Source of the DNA: Demequina soli
Lineage (GTDB): Bacteria > Actinomycetota > Actinomycetes > Actinomycetales > Demequinaceae
NCBI RefSeq assembly: GCF_000971195.1
Contig: NZ_BBLZ01000003.1
Span: 1-64,000, forward strand
Length of the DNA: 64,000 nucleotides
Direction: 5' to 3'
Shown: positions 25,592-35,294 of the stretch, one piece after another
How the letters are laid out: each line of letters starts with the position of its first letter
Numbering within the stretch: position 1 is the stretch's first letter
Made by a program: the position numbers and the translations under genes
The notes under the pieces: generated by a model
The model's input: the letters and a program-made list of their open reading frames with translations, nothing else
What the model was told of the DNA's origin: nothing
The model's database searches: none

Positions 25592-26767
25592 TCAGCCGGC
25601 CATCTCCTCCTGGCGGGTCGCGGCCGCCACGTGCGCGGCATCCGCCACGTACCCGTCGAGATGCCGCTCCGGCACGCCGTCGTACACGGACAGCGGCCGG
25701 ATCAGCGCATTGTCGGCGAGCTGCTCCTGGATGTGCGCCGTCCAGCCGGCGATCCGCGCCATCACGAAGATCGGCGTGAACAGCTCGGTGTCGAAGCCCA
25801 TGAGGTGGTACGCCGGGCCCGACGGGTAGTCGAGGTTCGGGTAGATCCCCTTGCGGCTCACGAACTCGGTCTCGAGGGTGTCGTAGAGCTCCGCGATGTC
25901 GGGACGGTCGTAGTGCGCGACGAGCGTGTCGAGCGACGCCTTCATGGTGGGCACGCGCGAGTCGCCGCGCTTGTACACGCGGTGGCCGAAGCCCATGACC
26001 TTCCGCTTGGCCGCCAGAGCATCGTCCAGCCAGGGCCCGACCCGATCGGCAGACCCGATCTCGTCGAACGTGCGCATGACCGCCTCGTTGGCGCCGCCGT
26101 GAAGCGGTCCCTTGAGCGCCCCGATGGCCGCGACCACGGCCGAGTAGTAGTCCGACAGAGTCGAGGTCACCACGCGCGCGGTGAACGTCGAGGCGTTGAA
26201 CGAGTGCTCGGCGTAGAGCGTCATGGACACGTCGAACGCCTTGCGCACGGTCTCGTCGGGCTCCTCGCCGAACGTCATCCACAGGAAGTTCGCGGCGTAG
26301 CCGAGGTCCTCGCGCGGCGGCACGAGCGGCAGGCCGCGACGGTGGCGCTGGATGTAAGCGACGACGGCGGGCACCTTCGCGATGAGGATGAGGGCCTTCT
26401 CGCGGATCTCGTCCGGGTCGGTGGACCACGCGGTCGGGTCCTCGCCGCCCATCACGCTGACCGCCGTGCGCACCACGTCCATGGGGTGGGTCTCGTCGGG
26501 CAGCCTCTCGATCACGCCCATGAGGCGGTCGCCGAGCTCGCGATGCGAGCGCTCGAGCGCGAGCGCCCGCTCGCGCTGCTCGGGCGTGGGCAGGTCGCCG
26601 TTCCACAGCAGGTGCACCACGTCCTCGAAGGAGCACATCGCCGCGAGCTCCTGGACGGGGTACCCGCGGTACAGCAGCGAGTTGGTCTCGACGTTGACCT
26701 TCGACACGGCCGTGCGGTCGGCGACCACGCCGACCAGGCCCTTCCGGATCTCGGTGGTGTCGCTCAT
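25592..26767 (-). CDS. prpC: 2-Methylcitrate synthase / citrate synthase PrpC
   Basis: This 391-residue protein condenses propionyl-CoA with oxaloacetate. It shows citrate synthase motifs: HLLWNGDLP, SFNASTFTARVVTST (catalytic His of HSFNAS), GPLHGGANEAV, GFGHRVYKRGDSR (second catalytic His) and the Asp of LDYPSGPAYHLMGF. The short length and the LDYPSG stretch suit the methylcitrate class, and the prpDB neighbours make that call likely. ATG 26767 follows AAAGGAG; an in-frame GTG two codons earlier overlaps that site. A 3' repeat cluster follows the gene. Confidence 0.92.
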   Translation of the reverse strand: MSDTTEIRKGLVGVVADRTAVSKVNVETNSLLYRGYPVQELAAMCSFEDVVHLLWNGDLPTPEQRERALALERSHRELGDRLMGVIERLPDETHPMDVVRTAVSVMGGEDPTAWSTDPDEIREKALILIAKVPAVVAYIQRHRRGLPLVPPREDLGYAANFLWMTFGEEPDETVRKAFDVSMTLYAEHSFNASTFTARVVTSTLSDYYSAVVAAIGALKGPLHGGANEAVMRTFDEIGSADRVGPWLDDALAAKRKVMGFGHRVYKRGDSRVPTMKASLDTLVAHYDRPDIAELYDTLETEFVSRKGIYPNLDYPSGPAYHLMGFDTELFTPIFVMARIAGWTAHIQEQLADNALIRPLSVYDGVPERHLDGYVADAAHVAAATRQEEMAG

Positions 26768-26799
26768 GATCACTCCTTTGTGATGGACGATGCGGTGGT

Positions 26800-27702
26800 T
26801 CAGTCGCGCGCGACCGTGAAGGTGTAGACGTCCTCGTCGAAGCGGGAGTAGCCCTCGTAGTCGAGGAGCTCGTAGAGGTCGGCGCGGTGCTGCATCTCGC
26901 CGAGCCGCGAGGTGAGGACGCCCTTGGTCTCGAGGGTGTCGAGGGCCCGCATCGCGGAGCCCATCGCGAGGCGCAGGAGCGACACGGGCCAGATGACCAC
27001 GTTGACCCCCACGTCGCGCAGCGCGTCGACGGTGAACAGCTCGGACTTCCCGAACTCCGTCATGTTGGCGAGGATCGGCACGTCGACGGCGGCGCTCACG
27101 GCCTCGAACTCAGCGAGCGTGGCCATGGCCTCGGGGAAGATCGCGTCGGCGCCCGCGTCGACGAGTGCCCGCGCCCGGTCAACGGCATCCGCGAGACCCG
27201 AGACCCCGCGCACGTCGGTGCGGGCCATGATGAGCAGGTTCGGGTCGCGCCGGCCGTCGACGGCGGCCCTGATCCGGCGCACCGCGAGGTCGAGCCCCAC
27301 CACCTCCTTGCCGTCGAGGTGGCCGCACCGCTTGGGGTTGACCTGGTCCTCGATGTGCAGGCCCGCGACGCCGGCGTCCTCCATCTCCTGGACGGTGCGC
27401 GCGACGTTCATCGGCTCACCGAATCCGGTGTCGGCGTCGACCAGCACCGGCAGGTCGGTGACGCGCGCGATCTGCCGGGCGCGGCCCGCGACCTCGGTGA
27501 GCGTGGTGAGCCCGATGTCCGGCAGGCCGAGGTCGGCGGAGATCACGGCGCCGGAGACGTACACGCCCTCGAAGCCGCGCTCGCCGATGAGCCGCGCGGA
27601 CAGCGGGTTGAACGCGCCGGGCATGCGCAGCAGCTCGCCGCTCGCGAGCCGCTCGCGGAACGCCGCGCGCTTGGCGGCGGCGGGGGTGGTCGCGTAGAGC
27701 AT
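26800..27702 (-). CDS. prpB: 2-Methylisocitrate lyase PrpB
   Basis: PrpB splits methylisocitrate into pyruvate and succinate, the last step of propionyl-CoA breakdown. The 300-residue product has the ICL/PEPM signatures VDADTGFGEP (metal-binding Asp), the catalytic loop PKRCGHLDGKEVV and MARTDVRGV. ATG 27702 is preferred over the adjacent ATG 27705, because AGGAGG is only one base from the latter. A decamer lies in the 32-base gap to prpC (26785-26794). Confidence 0.95.
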   Translation of the reverse strand: MLYATTPAAAKRAAFRERLASGELLRMPGAFNPLSARLIGERGFEGVYVSGAVISADLGLPDIGLTTLTEVAGRARQIARVTDLPVLVDADTGFGEPMNVARTVQEMEDAGVAGLHIEDQVNPKRCGHLDGKEVVGLDLAVRRIRAAVDGRRDPNLLIMARTDVRGVSGLADAVDRARALVDAGADAIFPEAMATLAEFEAVSAAVDVPILANMTEFGKSELFTVDALRDVGVNVVIWPVSLLRLAMGSAMRALDTLETKGVLTSRLGEMQHRADLYELLDYEGYSRFDEDVYTFTVARD

Positions 27703-27710
27703 CATGCCTC

Positions 27711-29243
27711 CTAGAGCAGTCCGGCCGGGGCGGGCGCCGAGGCGCGCACCGCATCGGTCACGGTGAAGGTGAGCCGGCCGAGCTCCTCGGCGGTGAGCGA
27801 CGGCAGCCGCTGGGCGACGTCAAGGAACCGCTCGGCCTCCGCGTCCTCGAGCACCCCGGAGGCGAGCGTGCGGAACTTGCGGACGTAGTCGGCGCGCGCG
27901 AACGGCCGCGCGCCGAGCGGGTGGGCGTCCGCGACCGCGATCTCGTCGCGGAACACGGAGCCGTCGGTGAACGTCACCTCGATCGAGCCGCCGAATGCCT
28001 TCTCGGCCGGGTCGTTCGAGTGGTACCTCCGGGTCCACTCCGGGTCCTCGGTGGTGACGATGCGCCGCCACAGGGCGACGGTGTCCGGCCGGGCGGCGCG
28101 CGCGGGCAGGTAGGACGACTCGTGGTCGAAGGCGCCGTCCTGCAGCGCCACCGTGAAGATGTACGGCAGCGAGTGGTCGAGCGTCTCGCGGCTGGCCTCG
28201 GGCGAGTACTTCTCGGGGTCGCCCGCGCCGGACCCGATGACGAAGTGGGTGTGGTGCGAGGTCGCGAGCACGATCCGCTCGACCCGCGCCGGGTCGCCCA
28301 CCTCCGGGTGCGACCCGTGCAGGCGGCGCGCGAGGTCGATCCACGCCTGCGACTGATACTCCGCGGAGTGCTCCTTGGTGTACGAGTCGAGGATCGCGCG
28401 GCGCGGCTCCCCCGGCTCGGGCAGCGGCACCTCGTAGGACGCGTCGAAGCCGCCCAGCAGCCACGCGATCACGCCGTCCTCGCCCTCGTAGATGGGCGTC
28501 GGCGAGGTCTGGCCGCGCATCGCGCGGTCCACGGCCTCGACGGCGAGCTTGCCCGCCAGCGCGGGCGCGTGCGCCTTCCACGACGAGATCTCGCCCTTGC
28601 GGGACTGGCGCGTCGCGGTGGTCGTGTGAAGGGCCTGTCCGACGGCCTGGAAGATCACCTCGGGACCCAGCCCGAGCATCGTCCCGATGCCCGCCGCCGC
28701 GGACGGGCCCAGGTGCGCGACGTGGTCGATCTTGTGGCGGTGCAGGCTGATCGCCTTGACGAGGTCGATCTGGATCTCGTAGCCCGTGACGATGCCGCGC
28801 AGCAGGTCCGCGCCCGTGATCCCGCGCGCCGCCGCGTGCTGGGCGGCCGCGAGGATGGGCGGGATGTTGTCGCCGGGGTGCGAGTACTCCTCGGCGAGGA
28901 ACGTGTCGTGGTAGTCGAGCTCACGCACCGCCACCCCGTTCGCCCACGCGGCCCACTCGGCGCTCACGCGCGTCGCGAGCGGCTCGCCGAACACGATCGC
29001 TCCCGCTCCCCCGGACGATGCGCCGTGGGCCAGCGCCTGCGCGCGGGCCGCCGCGGGGGCGGAGCGGGCGTAGGAGGCGGCCGCCACCGCAGCGTTGTCG
29101 ATGACGCGGTTGATCACCATGTCCTCGACGTCGGCGTCGACCGGCACCTGCTCGGCGGCGACCTCCGCGAGACGCCAGGCGAGCTGCTCGCCGCGCGGCA
29201 GCGCCTCGGCCGAGGTGTGGGCGCGGACGGTCCAGGTCTTCAT
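27711..29243 (-). CDS. prpD: 2-Methylcitrate dehydratase PrpD
   Basis: The 510-residue protein belongs to MmgE/Prp[17 protein letters not shown], the substrate-region [17 protein letters not shown], and [20 protein letters not shown]. PrpD removes water from 2-methylcitrate; rehydration would be by aconitase encoded elsewhere, as neither acnD nor prpF is here. The start overlaps the stop of the GntR regulator (ATGA). A decamer encodes GASSGG in an Ala/Gly-rich loop. Confidence 0.95.
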   Translation of the reverse strand: MKTWTVRAHTSAEALPRGEQLAWRLAEVAAEQVPVDADVEDMVINRVIDNAAVAAASYARSAPAAARAQALAHGASSGGAGAIVFGEPLATRVSAEWAAWANGVAVRELDYHDTFLAEEYSHPGDNIPPILAAAQHAAARGITGADLLRGIVTGYEIQIDLVKAISLHRHKIDHVAHLGPSAAAGIGTMLGLGPEVIFQAVGQALHTTTATRQSRKGEISSWKAHAPALAGKLAVEAVDRAMRGQTSPTPIYEGEDGVIAWLLGGFDASYEVPLPEPGEPRRAILDSYTKEHSAEYQSQAWIDLARRLHGSHPEVGDPARVERIVLATSHHTHFVIGSGAGDPEKYSPEASRETLDHSLPYIFTVALQDGAFDHESSYLPARAARPDTVALWRRIVTTEDPEWTRRYHSNDPAEKAFGGSIEVTFTDGSVFRDEIAVADAHPLGARPFARADYVRKFRTLASGVLEDAEAERFLDVAQRLPSLTAEELGRLTFTVTDAVRASAPAPAGLL

Positions 29244-29896
29244 CGACGAGGCTCCTTGGGGTCGGTGTCGAGGGAACGGACGATGCTCGCCAGGCTGCGG
29301 TGGAGGTGCAGCTCGGTGGCGTGGGCGGCCATGGTCGACGAGCCCTCGACGATCGCGTCGAGGATGAGCAGGTGCTCCTGGGTGGCCTCGCGCAGGCGGG
29401 CCTCGTCGTCGCTCGAGACCCGGCGCAGGCGCGCGACGTGCGCGCGGACGCTGCGGAGCGCCGCCTGGAGGTAGGGGTTGGCGGCGGCGGCGTCGATCGC
29501 GGCGTCCATCCGGGCCGTGAGCGCGTAGAAGTCCTCGCGCGATCCCCCGGCGGCCAGGCCCTCGCCGGCCGCGCGGACCTCCTCGCGCAGGACCGCGAAC
29601 ACGGCCGGGTCGCGCCGCTGGGCGGCGAGGGCCGCGGCCTTGACCTCGAGCGCCTCGCGGATCTCGAACAGGTCGCGGACGGCGTCGAGCGAGAGGCCGG
29701 CGACCACGAGGCCGCGGCCGCCGCGCGCCGCGACGAGGCCGTCGCCCTGGAGCCGCGAGAGGGCCTCGCGCAGCGGGGTGCGGGAGACGCCGAGGCGCTC
29801 GGACTGCTCGATCTCGGCGAGCGGCGCGCCCGGCGCGAGGGCCCCGTCGAGGATCTCCTCGCGGAGAAGCTCGTAGACACGCTCGCTCGTCCTCAC
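29240..29896 (-). CDS. GntR/FCD family regulator of the methylcitrate genes
   Basis: The 218-residue regulator has a winged helix-turn-helix ([48 protein letters not shown]) and an FCD ligand domain that usually binds a carboxylate metabolite. It is the first gene of an operon with prpD, prpB and prpC, and a perfect 14-base palindrome lies 68 bases upstream. A methylcitrate-pathway acid is the likely effector (inference). GTG 29896 is chosen since GAGGAGG stands four bases upstream; an in-frame ATG 33 bases earlier has no site. Confidence 0.9.
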   Translation of the reverse strand: MRTSERVYELLREEILDGALAPGAPLAEIEQSERLGVSRTPLREALSRLQGDGLVAARGGRGLVVAGLSLDAVRDLFEIREALEVKAAALAAQRRDPAVFAVLREEVRAAGEGLAAGGSREDFYALTARMDAAIDAAAANPYLQAALRSVRAHVARLRRVSSDDEARLREATQEHLLILDAIVEGSSTMAAHATELHLHRSLASIVRSLDTDPKEPRR

Positions 29897-29963
29897 GCCG
29901 CCTCCTCGCGGTTCTGCATGCACACGCATGCCGTTCGAGCCGAACCTAGCACCGCGACGCCAG

Positions 29964-29977
29964 TTCTGTATACAGAA
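29964..29977. promoter_or_regulatory. Palindromic GntR operator
   Basis: TTCTGTATACAGAA is a perfect 14-base palindrome with the GTATAC core seen in FCD-type GntR sites. It lies between the cytochrome b stop (29983) and the gntR start, where it can control the gntR-prpDBC operon. Confidence 0.8.
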
Positions 29978-29982
29978 ATGCG

Positions 29983-31233
29983 TCAGCGGCTGGTGACGTC
30001 CCCGAATCGGCCCGCGACGGGCGCCAGGAGAAGCGGGCGCAGCGCGGCCATCGCGGCGGCGGTCACGGCAAGCGACAGCAGGAACAGCGCCACGCCCAGC
30101 CACGTGGCCGAGTCGCGTCCCGCGAACATCGCGTCGAGGTTCTCCCGCGCACCGGTGGTGAGCACCAGCGCCACGTGGCCCACCACGAATGCGACGAAGT
30201 AGATCATCACCGGGAAGTGCACCGCCCGGGCGACGTTCTTCGGGTAGATCCGGTCGAGCCGGCCCCCGCCGCGCCAGTAGATGCTCATGCGCACGCCCGT
30301 GATCACCGCGAGCGGCGCCGCGACGAACACCGTGAGGAAGTACATGAGCTGCTGGAGCGCGTTGTAGTAGACCCACCCGTGCTCGGCGGGCCAGTTCAGC
30401 GACGCGTACTGCAGCACCGTGCTGACGGCGTTCGGGATGACCGACCAGCTCGTCGGCACGATCCGCACCCACTGCCCGGTCGAGAGCAGCAGCACGATGT
30501 AGGCGGCGCCGTTCGCGACCCACAGGACGTCGAGGGCCTGGTGCGTCCAGGCGAGCAGGCCGATGCGGTCCTTCGGATCGGAGCGCCGCGCCCAGTAGGC
30601 CTCGGGCCGGGTCTGATACCGCACCGCGAGGCCCGTGCGCAGGATCAGCGCGATGAGGAACATGTTGAAGAAGTGCGTCCACGACACCCACGCGGGGATC
30701 CCCACGGGCGCGCCCTCGGGCAGCGCGTAGGTGCCCGGGTAGTTCTCCATGAAGCTCGCCACCGCGTCGAGGCCCACGAGCCAGCGCGCCACGAGGATCA
30801 CGAGCGCCACCACCGCGAGCAGGGCCGCGACCGCGATCGCGGCGCGCCCGCCGCGGCCCATGCGGCGCGGGGTCGGCACGGGTTCGGAGGACGATGCGGG
30901 CGTCGGGACGGCCTCGGGCGCGGGCTCGGGTGCGGCGTCGGGCGCGGGCGCCTCCTCCTCGACGGCCGCGGCCACGATCCGCGCGGGCGCCATCCCCGCG
31001 GGCGGCCAGGGTTCGCCGGTGGGCTCCCGGGGCAGGCCCCGGCGCAACGGCACGGTCCCGGAGGGCGCGGCGGCCGCGACCGCCGCCGCGGTCGGCGGCG
31101 CCTCCGCGGGCTCGACCACCGGCTCGGGCGCGTCGACGGCCGACGCGACCGGCGCATCGTCCCCGGGGCGCGCGGGCGGCCAGGGCTCGCCGCCGGGGGT
31201 GCGAGGCAGGCCGCGGCGCACGGCGGGGCTCAC
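29983..31233 (-). CDS. Cytochrome b/b6 (FdnI-like) membrane protein linked to ETF
   Basis: This 416-residue protein has a long Ala/Pro-rich N-terminal tail (about 1-125) followed by five hydrophobic segments with histidines suited to bind two haems ([41 protein letters not shown]). The tail has two copies of an RRGLPR-x-P-x-GEPWPP motif (residues 6-20 and 64-78). It overlaps etfA by four bases (GTGA), so it may pass ETF electrons to quinone. That role is inference; no standard ETF:quinone oxidoreductase is seen here. Two decamers sit in the tail. Confidence 0.8.
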   Translation of the reverse strand: MSPAVRRGLPRTPGGEPWPPARPGDDAPVASAVDAPEPVVEPAEAPPTAAAVAAAAPSGTVPLRRGLPREPTGEPWPPAGMAPARIVAAAVEEEAPAPDAAPEPAPEAVPTPASSSEPVPTPRRMGRGGRAAIAVAALLAVVALVILVARWLVGLDAVASFMENYPGTYALPEGAPVGIPAWVSWTHFFNMFLIALILRTGLAVRYQTRPEAYWARRSDPKDRIGLLAWTHQALDVLWVANGAAYIVLLLSTGQWVRIVPTSWSVIPNAVSTVLQYASLNWPAEHGWVYYNALQQLMYFLTVFVAAPLAVITGVRMSIYWRGGGRLDRIYPKNVARAVHFPVMIYFVAFVVGHVALVLTTGARENLDAMFAGRDSATWLGVALFLLSLAVTAAAMAALRPLLLAPVAGRFGDVTSR

Positions 31234-32192
31234 GCGTCCTTCCTCGCCTCGAGCGCCGCGATGAGCTGCGGCACCACGTCGAACAGGTCCCCGACCACGC
31301 CGAAGTCGGCGATCTCGAAGAGCGGCGCCTCGGCGTCGGTGTTGACGACGACGATGGTCTTCGCGGTCTGCATGCCGGCGCGATGCTGGATCGCGCCGGA
31401 GATGCCGAGCGCGACGTAGAGGTCCGGCGAGACGGACACGCCGGTCTGTCCCACCTGGTGCGAGGCGGGCACGTAGCCCTCGTCGACGGCGACGCGCGAG
31501 GCGCCCACCGCGGCGCCCAGCGCGTCCGCCAGCTGCTCGACCAGCGCGAACTGCTCGGCCGAGCCGATGCCGCGGCCGCCGGAGACCACCTTGGCGGCGC
31601 TGCGCAGGTCGGGCCGGTCGGAGGTCTCGACGATCGGGTCGACGGAGACGACCGTCACCGCGGGCAGCCCCGAGGCCTCGACGTCGAGCTCCTCGACGGG
31701 CGGGTCCGTGACGGCCTCGGCGCGCGCGTCGACCGCGCCCTGCCGCAGCGTCACCACGGGGGCGCCGAACGTGGGCGCCGAGTCGACGAGGAACCCGCCG
31801 CCGTAGATGCTGTGGTGCGCGACCACGCCCTCGGCGTCGCGGGACACGCTCACGGCGTCGACCGCCAGCGCGGAGCGCGTCCGCGCGGCGTACCGGGCCG
31901 CGGCCTCGCGGCCGTCGACGGAGTGCGAGGCGAGCACGGCGCCGGGCCGCACGCGCGCGGCGGCGGCCTCGAGCGCGTCGACCACGCCGACGCCTGCCGC
32001 GCCCGCGGGGGCGGCGAGCACTCGGGTCGCGCCGAGCGCGCCGGCGGCGGCGGCCTGTGCCGCGGCGCCGTCGCCGACGACGAGCGCGACGGGGTCGCCC
32101 ACCAGTGACGCCGCGCCGAGCAGCGCCGCGGACGAGGCCGCGAGGCCGCCCTCGGCATCGCGGTCGAGCAGGACCAGGATCGTCTCGGTCAT
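31230..32192 (-). CDS. etfA: Electron transfer flavoprotein alpha subunit
   Basis: EtfA with EtfB accepts electrons from acyl-CoA dehydrogenases. The 320-residue product shows the FAD-binding signature of the family: [56 protein letters not shown] and [20 protein letters not shown]. The N-terminal half is the usual Rossmann-like domain and is Ala-rich. It is placed 11 bases after etfB. Confidence 0.96.
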   Translation of the reverse strand: MTETILVLLDRDAEGGLAASSAALLGAASLVGDPVALVVGDGAAAQAAAAGALGATRVLAAPAGAAGVGVVDALEAAAARVRPGAVLASHSVDGREAAARYAARTRSALAVDAVSVSRDAEGVVAHHSIYGGGFLVDSAPTFGAPVVTLRQGAVDARAEAVTDPPVEELDVEASGLPAVTVVSVDPIVETSDRPDLRSAAKVVSGGRGIGSAEQFALVEQLADALGAAVGASRVAVDEGYVPASHQVGQTGVSVSPDLYVALGISGAIQHRAGMQTAKTIVVVNTDAEAPLFEIADFGVVGDLFDVVPQLIAALEARKDA

Positions 32193-32203
32193 GCCGCTCC
32201 CCC

Positions 32204-32980
32204 TCACGCCAGCCGGTTCTCGACCAGGAACGCCGCGAGCCGCTCGCCCGCGTCGCCCTCGTCCACGATCCTCACGCCCCCGGACCGCGGCGGGCGCTCG
32301 CGGATCGCGATCATGATCGCGCGGGAGGCCTCGGGGTCGAGCGCGTCCACGCCCAGGTCGGCGAGCGACAGCACCTCGATCGCCTTCTTCTTGGCGGCCA
32401 TGAGGCCCTTGAAGTTGGGCATCCGCGGGGCGGGCATCGCCTCCGTGACGGACACGACCGCGGGCAGCGGGGCCTCGATCCGGAGCGTGGCGGCCTCGGT
32501 CACCCGCACCCCCGACACCCCCTCGGCCGTGAGCTCGAGCTCGGAGAGGAAGGTCGCGGCGGGCAGCGCGAGGAGCTCGGCCATCGCGGCGGGGACGGCG
32601 CCGCCCCCGCCGTCCGTCGACGCGTTGCCCGCGGCGATCACGTCGAAACCGACCCGGCGGGCCGCCGCGGCGAGCGCCTCGGCGGTGAGGGTCACGTCGG
32701 CGCCGACGAGCGCATCGTCCACCACATGCACGGCGTGGGTCGCGCCCATCGCGAGGGCCTTGCGCAGGCTCGACTGCGCGAGCGCGGGCGCCATGGCCAG
32801 CACTATCACCTCGGTCTCGGGGTCGCGGTCGAGGACCGTCAGGGCGGCCTCGAGGGCGCGCTCGTCGACCTCGTCGAGCACCGCCTCCTCCGAGGTGCGC
32901 ACCGCCAGGCCGGTCTCCAGCGACAGCGACCGGTCGACGTACGTGTCGGGCACCACCTTCATCAGCACGAGGATCCTCAT
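32204..32980 (-). CDS. etfB: Electron transfer flavoprotein beta subunit
   Basis: The 258-residue protein has the EtfB hallmarks: [49 protein letters not shown] (AMP-binding) and the signature [17 protein letters not shown]. Its start overlaps the stop of the kinase-like gene upstream (ATGA). One decamer gives VDDALVG, in a loop before the AMP-binding stretch. Confidence 0.96.
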   Translation of the reverse strand: MRILVLMKVVPDTYVDRSLSLETGLAVRTSEEAVLDEVDERALEAALTVLDRDPETEVIVLAMAPALAQSSLRKALAMGATHAVHVVDDALVGADVTLTAEALAAAARRVGFDVIAAGNASTDGGGGAVPAAMAELLALPAATFLSELELTAEGVSGVRVTEAATLRIEAPLPAVVSVTEAMPAPRMPNFKGLMAAKKKAIEVLSLADLGVDALDPEASRAIMIAIRERPPRSGGVRIVDEGDAGERLAAFLVENRLA

Positions 32981-34074
32981 CGCGTTCCCTTCTCCAGCCG
33001 GGCGAGCGCCGCGTCGGCGGCGGCCGCGAGCGCGGGCACGCCCTCCGCGAGCCGCGGTGCGAAGGCGTCGCCGGGCCGCTGCCCGTCGAGCCAACGCGTG
33101 TACATCGCCTCGCAGAATATCGCCGACTTCCACAACGCGAGGGCCTCGTACCAGGCCAGTCCGGCAAGATCGGCGCCCGTGCGCGCGGCGTAGCGCTCCG
33201 CGAGCGCCTCGCGCGAGGGGAAGCCGGGGCCGGCGGTCACGGGCGTGAGGTCCATCACGGTGGCCGGGATGCCGTCCTCGGACCACGTGGCGAGGAGGTA
33301 CCCGAGGTCCGCGAGCGGGTCGCCGAGCGCCGCCATCTCCCAGTCGAGGATCGCGGCGATCCGGTCGGGCGCGGCGTACATGAGGTTGCCCAGGCGGTAG
33401 TCGCCATGGACGATGCTCGCGCGCGCCTGCACGGGACGCGTCGCCTCGAGCCGCTCCCCCACCCGCACGACCAGCGGCAGGTCGCGGCGCGTGTTCAGCG
33501 GCCACAGCTGCGCGAAGCGGCGCACCTGGCGCTCCAGGTACCCGGCGGGCCTTCCCAGCGCGGCGATCTCGCCCTCCAGCGGCACCGCGTGGAGGTTCGC
33601 GAGCGCGTCGACGGCGGCGTGCGCGACGGCGCGGCCCGCATCGGCGCCGTCGAAGCCGTGCGGCAGCGCATCCGTGAGCACCACGCCGTCCACGTGGTCC
33701 ATGAGGTAGAACGGCACGCCGAGCACCGCATCGTCCTCGCACACGGCGCGCACGCGCGGCACGGGGACGCCTGCCGCGCCGACGGCGGCGAGGAAGCGGG
33801 CCTCGCGCGGCATGTCGTGCGCGGAGGGCGGGTAGGGCGGGCGGGGTCCCCGGCGCAGCACCAGGCGGTCGCCGCCGCGGCGGATCTCGTAGGTGATGTT
33901 GGCCTGCCCGTCGCCGATGCGCCGCCACGCGAGCTCGCCCGCGGGCACGCCGAGGCCGTCGAGGTACGCCGCGAGCGTGTCCGTCACCAGCAGGGGCGGG
34001 CGTGGCGCGGCGGCCGCCTCCGCGGGCGTGCGGACCACGTCGACCGCGTCGGGCACGGTCGCGAGGTCCGTCAC
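32977..34074 (-). CDS. Aminoglycoside-phosphotransferase-like kinase (LvaA/ACAD10-11 kinase type)
   Basis: The 365-residue protein has the APH fold: GQANITYEI, the catalytic loop [11 protein letters not shown] and the metal-binding [19 protein letters not shown]. This subfamily is joined with acyl-CoA dehydrogenase in the mammalian ACAD10 and ACAD11 proteins and acts as LvaA in Pseudomonas levulinate catabolism, where it phosphorylates the 4-hydroxyl of 4-hydroxyacyl-CoA. The next gene upstream is an acyl-CoA dehydrogenase (overlap GTGA) and the next downstream is etfB (overlap ATGA), which supports that role here. It is not an antibiotic-resistance gene. Confidence 0.88.
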   Translation of the reverse strand: MTDLATVPDAVDVVRTPAEAAAAPRPPLLVTDTLAAYLDGLGVPAGELAWRRIGDGQANITYEIRRGGDRLVLRRGPRPPYPPSAHDMPREARFLAAVGAAGVPVPRVRAVCEDDAVLGVPFYLMDHVDGVVLTDALPHGFDGADAGRAVAHAAVDALANLHAVPLEGEIAALGRPAGYLERQVRRFAQLWPLNTRRDLPLVVRVGERLEATRPVQARASIVHGDYRLGNLMYAAPDRIAAILDWEMAALGDPLADLGYLLATWSEDGIPATVMDLTPVTAGPGFPSREALAERYAARTGADLAGLAWYEALALWKSAIFCEAMYTRWLDGQRPGDAFAPRLAEGVPALAAAADAALARLEKGTR

Positions 34075-35294
34075 CGGGCCCCCTCGGGCCGGTCGAGCGG
34101 CGCGGCACCGTCCTGGATCTCGCGGCGGCGGCGGGACACCGCGCGGCGCGCGATGGCCCATCGGTGGGTCTCGCTCGAGCCGTCGTACACGCGGAACGGC
34201 CGCACCTCGTTGAGGAAGGACAGCAGCGGCAGCTCGAGCGTCACGCCGTCGCCGCCGCACAGCTGAACGGCGCGGTCGATGACGCGGCCCACGGCCTCGG
34301 AGACGTGGACCTTCGCGATGGACGATGCGGTGGCGCCGGCCCGCGCGTCGCGCTCGAGCTCGCGGGCGGCCCAGTCGATGAGGGCCGCGCTGCTGGCGAG
34401 GTCGATCTCGGAGTCGGCGAGCAGGCCTTGCGCGATGCCGAGCTCCCCGAGCGGCGAGCCGAACATCTCGCGCGTGCGGACGCGGTCGAGCGCGGTGTCC
34501 TGGGCGCGTCGCGCGAGCCCGAGCCACCGCATGCAGTGGGTGAGCCGCGCGGGGCCCAGGCGCACCTGCGCGTGCCGGAAGGCCTGGCCCGGGGTGCCGA
34601 GCACGTCGGCGTCGGCGACGCGCACGCCCGCGTAGCGCACGTGAGGGTGGCCGCCGGAGATCGCGGTCTCGAGGGTGCGGATCGCGTGGCCGAGCTCCAC
34701 GCCGGGGGCGTCCATCGCGACGAGGAAGAGCGTGGCGGCGTCGTCGCCCAGCTCGGGGGTGCGCGCCATCACGATCGCGAAGTCCGCCTCGTCGGCGCCC
34801 GAGATGAACCGCTTCTCGCCGTCGAGCACCCAGCCGCCGTCGACCTGGCGGGCCGAGGTGCTGAGCGCGGCCGGGTCCGAGCCGGCGCCGGGGTGCGGCT
34901 CGGTCATCGCGAAGCACGAGCGCGTCGCGCCCGCCGCGAGCGGCGCGAGGAACCGCTCCCGCTGCTCATCGGTGGCGATCCGTTCGAGCAGCAGCATGTT
35001 GCCCTCGTCGGGAGCCATGCAGTTGAGCACGGCCGGTCCGATCGGCGAGTAGCCGGCCTCCTGGAACACCGGCGACCACTCCGTGAGCGGCAGGCCGAGC
35101 CCGCCGAGCGCCACGGGCACGTGCGGCGCGAACACGCCGGCCGCGCGGGCGCGCGCCTGGAGGTCGCGGCGGGTCTCGGCGTCGAGCGTGACCCCGGCGG
35201 GCGGCTCGGCGGGGATGACGACGTCGCGGATGAAGGCGCGCGTGCGCGCGGCGACCTCGGCGGCGCCCACGCCGGTGCCGGGCGCGGCGGTCAT
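34071..35294 (-). CDS. Acyl-CoA dehydrogenase (LvaC/ACAD11-like)
   Basis: The 407-residue flavoenzyme shows SCFAMTEPHPGAGSDPAAL, a substrate/FAD loop GEKRFISGADEADF, and a C-terminal CGGDGVTLELPLLSFLNEVRPFRVYDGSSETHR. The last motif resembles the ACAD10/11 ending (DGPDEVH) more than the common YGGTxEI. With the overlapping kinase gene it could carry out the phosphate elimination and double-bond steps that convert 4-phospho- to 3-hydroxyacyl-CoA. Substrate assignment is inference. It overlaps the SDR gene by four bases. Confidence 0.88.
   Translation of the reverse strand: MTAAPGTGVGAAEVAARTRAFIRDVVIPAEPPAGVTLDAETRRDLQARARAAGVFAPHVPVALGGLGLPLTEWSPVFQEAGYSPIGPAVLNCMAPDEGNMLLLERIATDEQRERFLAPLAAGATRSCFAMTEPHPGAGSDPAALSTSARQVDGGWVLDGEKRFISGADEADFAIVMARTPELGDDAATLFLVAMDAPGVELGHAIRTLETAISGGHPHVRYAGVRVADADVLGTPGQAFRHAQVRLGPARLTHCMRWLGLARRAQDTALDRVRTREMFGSPLGELGIAQGLLADSEIDLASSAALIDWAARELERDARAGATASSIAKVHVSEAVGRVIDRAVQLCGGDGVTLELPLLSFLNEVRPFRVYDGSSETHRWAIARRAVSRRRREIQDGAAPLDRPEGAR

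Noticed and set aside
32977..34074. Aminoglycoside resistance phosphotransferase
   Set aside because: Its overlaps with an acyl-CoA dehydrogenase and etfB and its [11 protein letters not shown] type place it in the ACAD10/11-LvaA kinase branch, not among resistance enzymes.
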